DNA of 64,000 nucleotides from Pseudomonas syringae (GCF_023278085.1 NZ_CP066265.1:1518501-1582500), one strand, 5' to 3'. Positions 24,227 through 33,211 are shown, counted from the first letter of the stretch. The notes: generated by a model not told the origin, from the sequence alone. Made by a program: numbers and translations.

Positions 24227-26851
24227 ATGAAAAGCGCAGAAATCCGTGAAGCCTTCCTTGGCTTCTTCGAAGAGCAAGGCCACACCCGTGTCGCTTCAAG
24301 CTCCTTGATTCCGGGCAACGACCCAACCCTGCTGTTCACCAACGCAGGCATGAACCAGTTCAAGGATTGCTTCCTGGGCCAGGAAAAACGCGCCTACACC
24401 CGCGCTGTCACCAGTCAGAAATGCGTGCGCGCCGGTGGCAAGCACAACGACCTGGAGAACGTCGGCTATACCGCTCGTCACCACACTTTTTTCGAAATGC
24501 TGGGCAACTTCAGCTTTGGTGACTATTTCAAGCGTGATGCCATTACCTACGCCTGGACCTTTCTGACCTCCGAAAAGTGGCTGAACCTGCCCAAGGAAAA
24601 GCTCTGGGTCACGGTCTACGCGACTGACGACGAAGCCTACGACATCTGGACCAAGGAAGTCGGCGTGCCTGCCGAGCGCATGGTTCGCATCGGCGACAAC
24701 AAAGGCGCGCCTTACGCGTCCGATAACTTCTGGACCATGGGTGATACCGGCCCGTGCGGCCCTTGCAGCGAGATATTCTTCGATCACGGCCCGGACATCT
24801 GGGGCGGCCCGCCGGGTTCGCCGGAAGAAGACGGCGACCGTTACATCGAAATCTGGAACAACGTGTTCATGCAGTTCAACCGCACCGCAGACGGCGTGCT
24901 GCACCCACTGCCAGCGCCGTCGGTGGATACCGGCATGGGCCTGGAGCGTGTCAGTGCCGTTTTGCAGCACGTGCATTCCAACTACGAAATCGACCTGTTC
25001 CAGAGCCTGCTGGCCGCGTCAGCCAAGGCCATCGGTTGCAGCAACGACAATCAGGCGTCGCTGAAGGTTGTGGCTGACCACATCCGCTCGTGCGGCTTCC
25101 TGATCGCCGATGGCGTACTGCCTTCCAACGAAGGCCGCGGCTACGTGCTGCGCCGTATCATTCGTCGCGCCTGCCGCCACGGCAACAAGCTCGGTGCCAA
25201 GGGCAGCTTCTTCTATCAGATCGTGGCGGCCCTGGTCGCCGAGATGGGGTCTGCTTTCCCTGAACTGGTGCAACAACAGTCGCACATTGAACGCGTCCTC
25301 AAAGGTGAAGAAGAGCAGTTCGCCAAGACCCTGGAACAGGGTTTGAAAATCCTCGAGCAGGATCTGGCCGAGCTGAAAGGCACCGTGGTGCCTGGCGAAG
25401 TAGTGTTCAAACTGTATGACACTTACGGTTTCCCGATGGACCTGACCGGTGACATCGCCCGTGAGCGTAATCTGACGCTGGACGAAGAAGGCTTCGAGCG
25501 CGAAATGGACGCCCAGCGCGTGCGCGCCCGTTCGGCCAGCTCGTTCGGTATGGACTACAACAGCCTGGTCAAGGTCGATGTGGCCACTCAGTTCACCGGC
25601 TATTCGGCGACCACCGGCAGCGCCACAGTCGTTGCTCTGTACAAAGAAGGTCAGTCCGTCACGCACCTGAACGAAGGTGAGGAGGGCGTTGTTATCCTCG
25701 ACATCACGCCGTTCTATGCCGAATCGGGCGGCCAGATCGGCGACAGCGGTTTTCTGCTGGCTGGCGAAGCGCGCTTTGATGTCAGCGACACCACCAAGAC
25801 CGGCGGTGCGTTCCTGCACCACGGCGTTGTGGCGTCCGGCAGCCTGAGCGTTGGCGCGCAGGTTGAAACACAAGTGGCTGATGAAGTCCGCGATGCAACC
25901 AAATTGAACCATTCGGCCACTCACTTGCTGCACGCCGCATTGCGTCAGGTGCTGGGTGAGCACGTTCAGCAGAAAGGCTCGCTGGTCGACAGTCAGCGTC
26001 TGCGTTTCGACTTCAGCCACTTCGAGGCCATCAAGCCTGAGCAATTGCGTGCGCTGGAAGATATCGTCAACGCCGAGATTCGCAAGAACACGCCGGTGGT
26101 TACCGAAGAAACCGACATCGAAACCGCCAGGAAGAAAGGCGCCATGGCGCTGTTTGGCGAGAAGTACGGCGACAGCGTGCGCGTACTGAGCATGGGCGGT
26201 GAGTTTTCCGTCGAGCTGTGTGGTGGCATTCACGCCAGCCGCACCGGTGACATCGCGCTGTTCAAGATCGTCAGTGAGGGCGGTGTTGCTGCCGGCGTGC
26301 GCCGTATCGAAGCGGTGACCGGTGCTGCGGCACTCGCCTGGCTGAATTCGGCAGAAGATCAACTCAAGGAAGCCGCGACGCTGGTCAAAGGCAATCGCGA
26401 CAACTTGCTGGACAAGCTGACGGCGGTGCTTGAACGCAACCGTCTGCTGGAAAAGCAACTGGAACAACTGCAAGCCAAGGCCGCCAGTGCTGCCGGTGAC
26501 GATCTGTCGTCGGCTGCGCAGGATGTCAAAGGGGTCAAGGTTCTGGCCACGCGCCTGGATGGTCAGGACGGCAAGGCGCTTCTGGCGCTTGTCGACCAGT
26601 TGAAGAACAAGCTCGGCCGCGCAGTGATCCTGCTCGGCAGTGTTCATGAAGACAAGGTTGTCTTGGTCGCAGGCGTGACCAAGGACCTGACTGGCCAACT
26701 CAAAGCCGGTGATTTGATGAAGCAGGCGGCCGCTGCAGTCGGTGGTAAAGGCGGCGGTCGTCCTGATATGGCTCAAGGCGGTGGTGTCGATGCAGGTGCG
26801 CTGGATGCTGCACTGGCACTGACCGTTCCTTTTGTAGAGCAAGGTATCTGA
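24227..26851 (+). CDS. alaS: Alanyl-tRNA synthetase
   Basis: The 874-residue class II synthetase charges tRNA-Ala. It has the N-terminal catalytic domain ([25 protein letters not shown] at the start, written here to the first motif), motif 2 around [14 protein letters not shown], the editing-domain zinc motif [11 protein letters not shown] near residue 563 with [11 protein letters not shown] further on, and a C-terminal C-Ala domain with [13 protein letters not shown]. Length is normal. The start follows GGAAGAAC; upstream in-frame codons are less likely. It is followed by a long hairpin and lysC. Confidence 0.97.
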   Translation: MKSAEIREAFLGFFEEQGHTRVASSSLIPGNDPTLLFTNAGMNQFKDCFLGQEKRAYTRAVTSQKCVRAGGKHNDLENVGYTARHHTFFEMLGNFSFGDYFKRDAITYAWTFLTSEKWLNLPKEKLWVTVYATDDEAYDIWTKEVGVPAERMVRIGDNKGAPYASDNFWTMGDTGPCGPCSEIFFDHGPDIWGGPPGSPEEDGDRYIEIWNNVFMQFNRTADGVLHPLPAPSVDTGMGLERVSAVLQHVHSNYEIDLFQSLLAASAKAIGCSNDNQASLKVVADHIRSCGFLIADGVLPSNEGRGYVLRRIIRRACRHGNKLGAKGSFFYQIVAALVAEMGSAFPELVQQQSHIERVLKGEEEQFAKTLEQGLKILEQDLAELKGTVVPGEVVFKLYDTYGFPMDLTGDIARERNLTLDEEGFEREMDAQRVRARSASSFGMDYNSLVKVDVATQFTGYSATTGSATVVALYKEGQSVTHLNEGEEGVVILDITPFYAESGGQIGDSGFLLAGEARFDVSDTTKTGGAFLHHGVVASGSLSVGAQVETQVADEVRDATKLNHSATHLLHAALRQVLGEHVQQKGSLVDSQRLRFDFSHFEAIKPEQLRALEDIVNAEIRKNTPVVTEETDIETARKKGAMALFGEKYGDSVRVLSMGGEFSVELCGGIHASRTGDIALFKIVSEGGVAAGVRRIEAVTGAAALAWLNSAEDQLKEAATLVKGNRDNLLDKLTAVLERNRLLEKQLEQLQAKAASAAGDDLSSAAQDVKGVKVLATRLDGQDGKALLALVDQLKNKLGRAVILLGSVHEDKVVLVAGVTKDLTGQLKAGDLMKQAAAAVGGKGGGRPDMAQGGGVDAGALDAALALTVPFVEQGI

Positions 26852-26852
26852 A

Positions 26853-26900
26853 TCGAATCCGCCGGGCCGCCGACCAAGGGTGGCCCGGCGACGGATTCGA
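26853..26900 (+). other. Long hairpin between alaS and lysC
   Basis: TCGAATCCG-CCGGGCC at 26853-26868 pairs with GGCCCGG-CGA-CGGATTCGA ending at 26900. It begins two bases after the alaS stop codon and has no T-run, so it may be a processing site or a 3' stabiliser instead of an intrinsic terminator. Confidence 0.65.
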
Positions 26901-26942
26901 CTATCAATGGGTGCTCTTAACGGGTTCTGAGGCGGCTTTGAG

Positions 26943-28175
26943 ATGGCTTTAATCGTACAGAAATTTGGCGGCACCTCCGTGGGCTCTGTAGAGCGCATTG
27001 AGCAGGTGGCCGACAAGGTCAAGAAATTCCGCGAGGCGGGCGACGACCTGGTGGTCGTGCTGTCGGCCATGAGCGGCGAAACCAATCGTCTGATCGAACT
27101 GGCCAGGCAGATCAGTGACCAGCCGGTTCCCCGTGAACTGGACGTCATCGTCTCCACGGGCGAGCAGGTCACCATCGCGCTGCTGGCGATGGCGCTGATC
27201 AAGCGTGGCGTGCCTGCGGTGTCCTACACCGGTAACCAGGTGCGTATTCTCACCGACAGCGCGCATAACAAGGCGCGCATTCTGCAAATCGACGATCAGA
27301 AGATCCGCTCCGACCTGAAAGCGGGTCGTGTGGTGGTGGTTGCCGGTTTCCAGGGTGTCGACGAGCACGGCAATATCACCACGCTGGGTCGTGGCGGCTC
27401 CGATACCACGGGTGTGGCGCTGGCCGCTGCCCTGAAGGCGGATGAGTGCCAGATCTATACCGACGTCGATGGTGTCTACACCACCGATCCGCGTGTGGTG
27501 GCGCAGGCTCAGCGTCTGGACAAGATCACTTTCGAAGAGATGCTGGAAATGGCCAGCCTCGGTTCCAAGGTGTTGCAGATCCGTGCGGTCGAGTTCGCCG
27601 GCAAATACAACGTCCCGCTGCGCGTTCTGCACAGCTTCAAAGAGGGGCCGGGCACCCTTATTACCATTGATGAAGAGGAAACCATGGAACAGCCGATCAT
27701 TTCCGGCATCGCTTTCAATCGCGATGAGGCCAAGCTGACCATCCGTGGTGTGCCAGACACCCCCGGTGTGGCGTTCAAGATTCTGGGCCCGATCAGTGCG
27801 GCGAACATCGAAGTGGACATGATCGTGCAGAATGTCTCGCACGATAACACCACCGATTTCACCTTCACGATCCATCGCAACGATTACCAGGCGGCCTTGC
27901 AGGTGCTTGAGACGACCGCGCGCGAAATCAGCGCCCGTGAAGTTTCCGGCGATACCAAGATCGCCAAGGTGTCGATCGTCGGCGTCGGCATGCGCTCGCA
28001 TGCGGGCGTTGCCAGTCGCATGTTCGAAGCACTGGCCAAGGAGAGCATCAATATCCAGATGATCTCCACGTCAGAGATCAAGGTCTCTGTGGTCATCGAA
28101 GAAAAGTATCTGGAGTTGGCTGTGCGCGCATTGCACACGGCATTCGAGCTGGATGCTCCTCGGCAGGGTGAATGA
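26943..28175 (+). CDS. lysC: Aspartate kinase LysC
   Basis: The enzyme phosphorylates aspartate, opening the lysine, threonine and methionine pathways. The 410-residue protein begins with the kinase motif [11 protein letters not shown], has [16 protein letters not shown] and the DGVYTTDPR substrate loop, and ends with two ACT domains (about residues 265-400) for feedback control. An internal in-frame ATG at 27684 ([11 protein letters not shown]), preceded by GAGG, is positioned exactly where some aspartate kinases start a separate beta subunit consisting of the ACT domains. Confidence 0.96.
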   Translation: MALIVQKFGGTSVGSVERIEQVADKVKKFREAGDDLVVVLSAMSGETNRLIELARQISDQPVPRELDVIVSTGEQVTIALLAMALIKRGVPAVSYTGNQVRILTDSAHNKARILQIDDQKIRSDLKAGRVVVVAGFQGVDEHGNITTLGRGGSDTTGVALAAALKADECQIYTDVDGVYTTDPRVVAQAQRLDKITFEEMLEMASLGSKVLQIRAVEFAGKYNVPLRVLHSFKEGPGTLITIDEEETMEQPIISGIAFNRDEAKLTIRGVPDTPGVAFKILGPISAANIEVDMIVQNVSHDNTTDFTFTIHRNDYQAALQVLETTAREISAREVSGDTKIAKVSIVGVGMRSHAGVASRMFEALAKESINIQMISTSEIKVSVVIEEKYLELAVRALHTAFELDAPRQGE

Positions 28176-28187
28176 CCCTGTCGTCTG

Positions 28188-28210
28188 AAGGCACGGTCTG
28201 ACCGTGCCTT
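28188..28210 (+). terminator. Hairpin after lysC
   Basis: AAGGCACGGT at 28188-28197 pairs perfectly with ACCGTGCCTT at 28201-28210 across a three-base loop. No strong T-run follows beyond the last two T residues, so efficiency is uncertain. Confidence 0.65.
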
Positions 28211-28346
28211 CTGGATACTGCGCAGAAAGGCTGATGTTTTCTTTGCGTAAGTCGATACACAGGTAATGGCTATGGCTTTTTGCCAGTTGCTATTGCCTAT
28301 TGGTTTGCAGACTGTTGTCCCTGAATAAAGGCGTAAGGAGAAAAGT

Positions 28347-28535
28347 ATGCTGATTCTGACTCGTCGGTGCGCAGAAAGCCTGATCATCGGTGACGGTGAA
28401 ATCACCGTGACCGTGCTTGGTGTGAAGGGTAATCAGGTGCGTATTGGTGTCAATGCGCCCAAGGAAGTCGCTGTCCATCGTGAAGAGATTTACCTGCGTA
28501 TCAAGAAAGAGAAGGACGAAGAACCAAGCCATTAA
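28347..28535 (+). CDS. rsmA: Carbon storage regulator RsmA/CsrA
   Basis: The 62-residue RNA-binding protein blocks translation of target mRNAs by binding GGA motifs and is the post-transcriptional switch of the Gac/Rsm system. It is recognised by [34 protein letters not shown] and [10 protein letters not shown], containing the key residues Arg44-like in HRE. AAGGAG precedes the ATG. The neighbourhood lysC-rsmA-tRNA-Ser is conserved in gamma-proteobacteria. Pseudomonas syringae has several Csr paralogues; this is the canonical locus. Confidence 0.97.
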   Translation: MLILTRRCAESLIIGDGEITVTVLGVKGNQVRIGVNAPKEVAVHREEIYLRIKKEKDEEPSH

Positions 28536-28554
28536 TTTTTATTGAATTTTTGGT

Positions 28555-28583
28555 TTGCAAACGGGGAAAAGGGTGGTTATTAT
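28555..28583 (+). promoter_or_regulatory. Sigma-70 promoter of tRNA-Ser
   Basis: TTGCAA at 28555-28560 and TATTAT at 28578-28583 are 17 bases apart, with transcription expected to start near 28590, just before the tRNA. Confidence 0.7.
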
Positions 28584-28597
28584 ACGCCCCGTGTTGC

Positions 28598-28688
28598 GGA
28601 GAGCTGGCCGAGTGGCCGAAGGCGCTCCCCTGCTAAGGGAGTACACCTCAAAAGGGTGTCGGGGGTTCGAATCCCCCGTTCTCCGCCA
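28598..28688 (+). tRNA. tRNA-Ser(GCU)
   Basis: The acceptor stem GGAGAGC pairs with GTTCTCC (one G-T), followed by discriminator G and encoded CCA. The anticodon loop CTGCTAA carries GCT, reading AGC/AGU. A long variable arm (TACACCTCAAAAGGGTGT) confirms a class II serine tRNA. Confidence 0.97.
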
Positions 28689-28752
28689 TTATTTATGTAG
28701 TGCGTCAGATTGGGCTTGTTCTGTAAGTTGTTGAATTTACTAGAAAAAGTGC

Positions 28753-28780
28753 TTGACTAAACAGTCTGACGACCTATAAT
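28753..28780 (+). promoter_or_regulatory. Sigma-70 promoter of the tRNA-Arg pair
   Basis: TTGACT at 28753-28758 and a consensus TATAAT at 28775-28780 are 16 bases apart, followed by GCGCGG and the first tRNA-Arg 18 bases downstream. Confidence 0.8.
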
Positions 28781-28797
28781 GCGCGGCACCAACACAT

Positions 28798-28874
28798 GCA
28801 CTCGTAGCTCAGCTGGATAGAGTACTCGGCTACGAACCGAGCGGTCACAGGTTCGAATCCTGTCGAGTGCACCA
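28798..28874 (+). tRNA. tRNA-Arg(ACG), copy 1
   Basis: GCACTCG pairs with CGAGTGC; discriminator A and CCA are encoded. The anticodon loop CTACGAA holds ACG, expected to be converted to ICG to read CGU, CGC and CGA. The 77-base gene is identical to the copy at 28963. Confidence 0.97.
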
Positions 28875-28962
28875 TTTGAAGGTTGGTTGAAACACAGTAA
28901 GCAATTACCGGGTTTCGGACAACTGGCAATAACCAGAGGTGATCTGGTCTAAAAACACCAAT

Positions 28963-29039
28963 GCACTCGTAGCTCAGCTGGATAGAGTACTCGGCTACGA
29001 ACCGAGCGGTCACAGGTTCGAATCCTGTCGAGTGCACCA
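28963..29039 (+). tRNA. tRNA-Arg(ACG), copy 2
   Basis: It is identical to copy 1 over all 77 bases and lies 88 bases downstream in the same orientation, most likely in the same transcript. The 88-base spacer shows no promoter as good as the one at 28753, and a terminator follows. Confidence 0.97.
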
Positions 29040-29046
29040 TACACCG

Positions 29047-29077
29047 AAAAGCCCACATCGAAAGATGTGGGCTTTTT
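29047..29077. terminator. Bidirectional terminator after the tRNA cluster
   Basis: AAAAGCCCACATC at 29047-29059 pairs with GATGTGGGCTTTT at 29064-29076 around a GAAA loop. The A-run and T-run let it work for the tRNA genes and for the convergent minus-strand gene ending at 29083. Confidence 0.9.
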
Positions 29078-29082
29078 GCTTT

Positions 29083-29574
29083 CTAGCGTTTTCCTTTAAC
29101 GCATCCGTCTTCATCAAATGTCACGCTGTTGCTGCGGCCTTTTTTCTGCGCGTACTCATAGCGTAATTCGCCATTGCGATTGGTGATCTTGTCCGGGCGG
29201 CCCAGCAGGCTTTCCACATCACGTTTTGTCATGCCTGGAGGCGTACGCTGGTTGATGATCGCAGCTCGTCGCTGTTCTGCGCTGAGGCGATTGCCACAGC
29301 CGTCGTCGCGGGTGCCGACTACCACTAATTCCTTGGGAGAGACTTTTCTCCTGTCGGCCTCTCGATAGTTTGCAGGCGGAAGCAATTCGATGCTGGTTCC
29401 GGGTGGCGCATTGAAGGCCCTTTGTAGCTGAGTGCTGTGGCCTTCGGGGCAGCCCAGGGTGGTGAAAGTGACTTTCCCTGCTGCATCCTCGCAGCGTTGC
29501 ACGGTGCTGGCCATGGCGTGAACGGGCAGGTAGAGCAGGGGGCCGAGCAGGGATAAATGAATGATGAAACGCAT
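29083..29574 (-). CDS. DUF4124-type exported protein with a SmpA/BamE-like tail
   Basis: The 163-residue protein starts with a signal peptide (MRFIIHLSLLGPLLYLPVHAMA). After cleavage, VQRCEDAAGKVTFTTLGCPEG is the cysteine-paired DUF4124 motif, an outer-layer domain found in many Pseudomonas envelope proteins. Further on, TPPGMTKRDVESLLGRPDKI is the helix-turn typical of SmpA/OmlA-like folds, followed by ELRYEYA. Both suggest an envelope role, not known in detail. The start at 29574 follows GGAGG with 8 bases spacing; an ATG five codons upstream lacks this. Confidence 0.75.
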   Translation of the reverse strand: MRFIIHLSLLGPLLYLPVHAMASTVQRCEDAAGKVTFTTLGCPEGHSTQLQRAFNAPPGTSIELLPPANYREADRRKVSPKELVVVGTRDDGCGNRLSAEQRRAAIINQRTPPGMTKRDVESLLGRPDKITNRNGELRYEYAQKKGRSNSVTFDEDGCVKGKR

Positions 29575-29885
29575 GATCAAGTCCTCCATGACGGGGTGTC
29601 GTGAAAGCCTAACTGCGGTCTTTTCCGTGGGCGAGCGTGTTTTCTTGGCGGGATGTGACGTCGAACCTTTACCGGTTCACTTAACCTTACAGCTTTGCGC
29701 CGCAAACGATTGTTATAAGCTGAATTTCTCGCGTGCGCTTCGCCCAAAGCGGTGTATCATTGCGCCCGTCAGCCCCGCCGGGGCTTATGGAAAACCTCCA
29801 TGGACTTACCCAGTCGTTACTCAATAGTTTTTTTTGACAATCATGAATTAACTGATTGATCTCCCGGCGTGCTCCGCTGCTGGGA

Positions 29886-31346
29886 GTGGAGTTCGCCTAT
29901 GACCGAAAGAGAAGAGAAGTAAAAAAAACGCAGGAAAGCTTGCAGGATCGCCTGGCTCAGGTCGTCGATCTGCTGCAGCGCCAGCGTATTGTTGAAGACC
30001 TGACTCATCGTCAGGAAGGTCAGCATCAGGACCGGGTAGAAAACCTGGTTCATCGGCAGAACCTCGTTGAATTGCAGCGCAAGCTCGACGACCTCCACTC
30101 TGCCGACGTCGCTTACATCCTTGAAGCCCTCCCTCTGGAAGACCGTCTGACTGTCTGGCAACTGGTCCAGGCCGATCGCGATGGCGATATTCTTCTCGAA
30201 GTATCCGATTCCGTTCGTGAAACCCTGATCGCCGACATGGACGATCATGAGTTGCTTGCGGCGGCACGGGACATGGACGCCGACGAACTGGCCGACCTTG
30301 CTCCCGAATTGCCCCGCGATGTCGTTCATGAGCTGATGGAGGCGCTGGATTCACAGCAGCGAGAGCGCGTTCGATCTGCCTTGTCCTACGACGAGGATCA
30401 GGTGGGTGCGCTGATGGACTTCGAGATGGTGACCATCCGTGAGGACGTCAGCCTTGAAGTGGTATTGCGTTACCTGCGCAGGCTCAAAGAGCTGCCCGGC
30501 CATACCGACAAACTGTTCGTGGTCGATTCCGAAGGCGTGCTCAAGGGCGTGCTGCCCATCAAGCGTCTGCTGGTCAATGACCCGGAGAAGCAGGTTGGCG
30601 AAGTCATGGCCAACGACCCGGTCAGCTTTCATCCTGAAGACGACGCCTATGACGCCGCTCAGGCTTTCGAGCGTTACGACCTCATTTCCACGCCGGTTGT
30701 GGACAAGAACGGCAAGCTGATCGGTCGACTGACCATCGATGAAATGGTCGACCTGATTCGTGAAGAGAGTGAAAACGAAGTTCTCAACATGGCCGGTCTG
30801 CGCGAAGAAGAAGACATCTTCGCCTCGGTATGGCGCTCGCTGCGCAACCGCTGGGCCTGGCTGGCAGTCAACCTGGTAACAGCGTTCCTCGCGTCGCGTG
30901 TCATCGGCCTGTTCGAGGGCTCGATCGAGAAGCTGGTGGCGCTCGCTGCGCTGATGCCGATTGTTGCTGGCATTGGCGGTAACTCTGGCAACCAGACCAT
31001 CACCATGATCGTTCGCGCCATGGCGCTGGATCAGGTCAATACCGGCAACACCTCGCGATTGTTGCGTAAAGAGCTGGCGGTAGGACTGATCAACGGCTTG
31101 ATCTGGGGTGGGGTGATAGGTGTCGTCGCGTACCTGCTGTATGGCAGTTGGTCGCTGGGTGTGGTGATGACTGCGGCAATGACGCTCAACCTGCTGCTGG
31201 CTGCGCTGATGGGGGTTTCCATCCCTATGCTGCTGGCGCGCCTGGGGCGAGACCCGGCGATGGGTGCTAGCGTGATGATCACTGCAGTGACAGACAGTGG
31301 GGGGTTCTTCATCTTCCTCGGCCTGGCGACCATCTTTCTGCTCTAG
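29886..31346 (+). CDS. mgtE: Magnesium channel/transporter MgtE
   Basis: MgtE is a Mg2+-gated inner-membrane channel. The protein has the N-domain (helical repeats, DLHSADVAYILEALPLEDRL), two CBS domains (about residues 150-270, ALMDFEMVTIREDVSLEVVL) that sense Mg2+, and a C-terminal five-helix membrane domain with the pore-helix signature GIGGNSGNQTITMIVRA. The start is uncertain. The best SD-ATG pair (29888/29899) is out of frame because of a 5-bp tandem repeat, so I set the start at the in-frame GTG at 29886 (486 residues). Without the repeat the ATG would give 480 residues, the usual size. Confidence 0.85.
   Translation: MEFAYDRKRREVKKTQESLQDRLAQVVDLLQRQRIVEDLTHRQEGQHQDRVENLVHRQNLVELQRKLDDLHSADVAYILEALPLEDRLTVWQLVQADRDGDILLEVSDSVRETLIADMDDHELLAAARDMDADELADLAPELPRDVVHELMEALDSQQRERVRSALSYDEDQVGALMDFEMVTIREDVSLEVVLRYLRRLKELPGHTDKLFVVDSEGVLKGVLPIKRLLVNDPEKQVGEVMANDPVSFHPEDDAYDAAQAFERYDLISTPVVDKNGKLIGRLTIDEMVDLIREESENEVLNMAGLREEEDIFASVWRSLRNRWAWLAVNLVTAFLASRVIGLFEGSIEKLVALAALMPIVAGIGGNSGNQTITMIVRAMALDQVNTGNTSRLLRKELAVGLINGLIWGGVIGVVAYLLYGSWSLGVVMTAAMTLNLLLAALMGVSIPMLLARLGRDPAMGASVMITAVTDSGGFFIFLGLATIFLL
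29888..29922 (+). promoter_or_regulatory. Out-of-frame SD/ATG and seven-codon mini-ORF at the mgtE start
   Basis: GGAG at 29888-29891 is 7 bases before ATG at 29899, an excellent initiation site. It reads only MTEREEK and stops at TAA (29920-29922). The bases AGAAG are repeated twice at 29910-29919; removing one unit would join MTERE directly to VKKTQESL of MgtE. Confidence 0.7.
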
Positions 31347-31368
31347 GTCTGCCAAGCGCTGTGACTAT

Positions 31369-31394
31369 AAAAACCGCCGTAATGGCGGTTTTTT
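31369..31394. terminator. Terminator after mgtE
   Basis: AAAAACCGCC pairs with GGCGGTTTTTT around GTAAT, 23 bases after the mgtE stop codon. The flanking A- and T-runs also allow use on the other strand. Confidence 0.9.
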
Positions 31395-31463
31395 ATTGAT
31401 GAATGATTTTTCATCTTTCTTCAGGCAGTGACTCAACTCACAACAACGTTAAAACGTACCCCA

Positions 31464-31491
31464 TAAAAAAAGGCCAGCTTGCGCTGGCCTT
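31464..31491 (-). terminator. Terminator after amrZ
   Basis: AAGGCCAGC at 31470-31478 pairs with GCTGGCCTT at 31483-31491 around TTGC. Read on the minus strand it is followed by TTTTTTATGG, 19 bases after the amrZ stop. Confidence 0.85.
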
Positions 31492-31509
31492 GGTCTTTTA
31501 CGCTAACTT

Positions 31510-31833
31510 TCAGTCTTCGGAAGCCATTTCCGTGTCTTGAGCAATCAGCGAAACAAGAGCGTTCTGTTGACGATGTGACAGGTGACGAAAACGTTGCAGC
31601 AGCTCGCGTTCATTCAGAGACAGCTCAGGGCTATCAAGACGCAGGTTTGGCTCATCGCCAAGTGCGCCTTCCTGGGTCAGACTCTGCTCGAGACGAGCAA
31701 TAATCTCCGAATTCATGCTGCGGTGATGATTCTTGGCTACTTCTTGCACGCGGTTACGCATGCCGTCTGGTAGGCGAACGACGAACTTGTCAGCCGTGCG
31801 GCTGGAATAGATAGCCTGTTTCATAGGGCTCAT
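31510..31833 (-). CDS. amrZ: AmrZ/AlgZ ribbon-helix-helix regulator
   Basis: This 107-residue Arc-like DNA-binding protein is a global regulator of alginate, motility and c-di-GMP genes in Pseudomonas. The N-terminal arm and beta strand ([17 protein letters not shown]) contact DNA; the ribbon-helix-helix continues through [17 protein letters not shown]. The tail [29 protein letters not shown] is the tetramerisation part seen in P. aeruginosa AmrZ. Length and motif order match. AmrZ normally represses its own promoter, which should lie just upstream (31834-31900). Confidence 0.93.
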   Translation of the reverse strand: MSPMKQAIYSSRTADKFVVRLPDGMRNRVQEVAKNHHRSMNSEIIARLEQSLTQEGALGDEPNLRLDSPELSLNERELLQRFRHLSHRQQNALVSLIAQDTEMASED

Positions 31834-32268
31834 ATATTTAACCGGTTAGTTCAGGGGGAGCGGTTCTAGCAAGTGGCCGCAAGATTGTAATTCTCAGACA
31901 GTCGTTTTGGCCAAATGTTCAACCGCGAATCCAAGAGCCGACATAATGCCGTAATCCGTCGAGTCCTTGGCGTCAATTCTGTGACAAATATTGACTCAGG
32001 TGGAGGCTATTTGCCAGCACCAATTGTCAGAAATGCGACCCGCTTTGCAATAAACCCTCCTGCCCAGCGATTGAGGACGAATGGCTGCAATGCAGGCCTT
32101 ATGCCGTCATGGCTATATGAGTCCAAGCTTAGGTGGTAATTCAACGCAAAGAGGTGCGAGCCGACCAGCGTGAGCATGGCAGGTGATGGAGACAGTAGAG
32201 GGGGGGGGAAACTGACAAGCGGGTCTAGAGGAGCGTCGTCAAACGCCGAAGCGGTGCATCGGCCTGAT
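31834..32268. other. Intergenic region upstream of amrZ
   Basis: No supported gene was seen in these 435 bases. It must carry the amrZ promoter. A run of nine G residues (in GTAGAGGGGGGGGGAAAC, near 32205) and the 3' end of the next minus-strand gene at 32269 are the only notable points. Short open frames here have no credible ribosome-binding sites. Confidence 0.4.
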
Positions 32269-32454
32269 TCAGCGCAACACCGGATCAAACTTGAAGCGGC
32301 GGCCGAAGAACAGGGCAACGACAAAAAGGCTGGCGAATACACCGGCAGCAATATTGGCAGCGATGCTCATGGCGGACGCCTGCAGAGGCAGCAGAAGATC
32401 AACGGCAACGGCCATGACTGTCAGAACAAGAAATGACAACGCGGATTTTGACAT
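32269..32454 (-). CDS. Small membrane protein (61 aa)
   Basis: The product starts MSKSALSFLVLTVMAVAVDLLL and has two hydrophobic helices (about residues 5-25 and 30-52) with a basic tail (GRRFKFDPVLR), so it is probably a two-span inner-membrane protein. An AGCTGCC stretch precedes the ATG; a frame extension to 32505 is possible but adds a charged leader. I do not recognise the family. It lies 47 bases downstream of another small exported gene on the same strand. Confidence 0.6.
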   Translation of the reverse strand: MSKSALSFLVLTVMAVAVDLLLPLQASAMSIAANIAAGVFASLFVVALFFGRRFKFDPVLR

Positions 32455-32501
32455 GGCAGCTTTCTTCTCTCTCGATTTGATAAAGGTCAGGCAAAACGGT
32501 C

Positions 32502-32741
32502 TCAAAAAACCCAGCGCTGCTCGGCACGCGGTGCCTGCATATCGGATGCGTCTTCAGTGGCCAGTATCGCCGCGCTCGCGCTGCGATCAGTCATCACGGC
32601 CAGCTTAGGCGCCTGGCTGATGTGATGCTGCACAGGAGCCTGGACACTCACCTGCGCGCTCTGCGCACCGGAATCCTGGAAATGAAACGCCACCAGAGCC
32701 ACCAGAGCTGCCGCATTCAACGCTGAGAGAGTCTTGTTCAT
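32502..32741 (-). CDS. Small exported protein (79 aa)
   Basis: The ATG at 32741 gives MNKTLSALNAAALVALVAFHFQDSGAQSA, a typical signal peptide or membrane anchor, followed by a short Gln/Ala/Ser-rich mature part (VSVQAPVQHHISQAP, then AILATEDASDMQ) ending in EQRWVF. No known motif is seen. The frame is open upstream to 32921, but this adds an atypical Lys/Ile-rich leader in AT-rich DNA that looks like promoter sequence. It may form an operon with the 61-residue membrane gene. Confidence 0.55.
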   Translation of the reverse strand: MNKTLSALNAAALVALVAFHFQDSGAQSAQVSVQAPVQHHISQAPKLAVMTDRSASAAILATEDASDMQAPRAEQRWVF

Positions 32742-32984
32742 TTTCCAGTACCTGTGCCCGACCGTTTGGGATGAGATGTGTTCACTGGTATCGGTAATGC
32801 AGTCTGCATGCCAATGATAAATTGGAAAAAATATCTTATAAATCAATGGCTTGGTAATAGAAAAAAAGAGGGTGTCAGTGCGTTTTGCAATGATGGCTTT
32901 TTGGAGTATTGCAAATTGCATGATGGGTTCATCGAGCGGCGTATTTCAGCGACATCGGCTACAGCGCTGGAGGGCAATGACAAC

Positions 32985-33013
32985 ATGACAAGAGCGGCGC
33001 ATCTCGCTAAGAT
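32985..33013 (+). promoter_or_regulatory. Putative promoter of tRNA-Arg(CCU)
   Basis: ATGACA at 32985-32990 and TAAGAT at 33008-33013 are 17 bases apart; transcription would start about 38 bases before the tRNA. Confidence 0.5.
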
Positions 33014-33057
33014 GCACGCCGTCCTCGCTGGCACCAATCGGTGTGTCGGCACGCAGT

Positions 33058-33134
33058 GTCTCAGTAGCTCAATTGGATAGAGCATCCCCCTCCTAAGGGG
33101 AAGGTTGCAGGTTCGAACCCCGCCTGGGACACCA
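33058..33134 (+). tRNA. tRNA-Arg(CCU) with an imperfect T-stem
   Basis: GTCTCAG pairs with CTGGGAC (T4-G69 wobble), discriminator A and CCA are encoded, and the anticodon loop CTCCTAA holds CCT for AGG codons. The T-stem GCAGG/CCCGC contains an A-C mismatch where a T would be expected. The gene is the likely insertion point of the less GC-rich DNA that follows. Confidence 0.93.
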
Positions 33135-33211
33135 TATGAATCAAGGTTTTCAAGACGTCAGCCGAAATTGTCATGCGCTTTATGACAGCAGGGTTGCAGA
33201 AACAGGCACAG

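Noticed and set aside
25019..27202. A 727-codon open frame on the minus strand opposite alaS and lysC
   Set aside because: It crosses two well-conserved genes, has no ribosome-binding site and no recognisable domain.
29913..29930. Programmed slippage on the run of eight A residues to express mgtE from the ATG at 29899
   Set aside because: The in-frame TAA is formed at the first bases of the A-run, so the ribosome would terminate before it could slip on the run.
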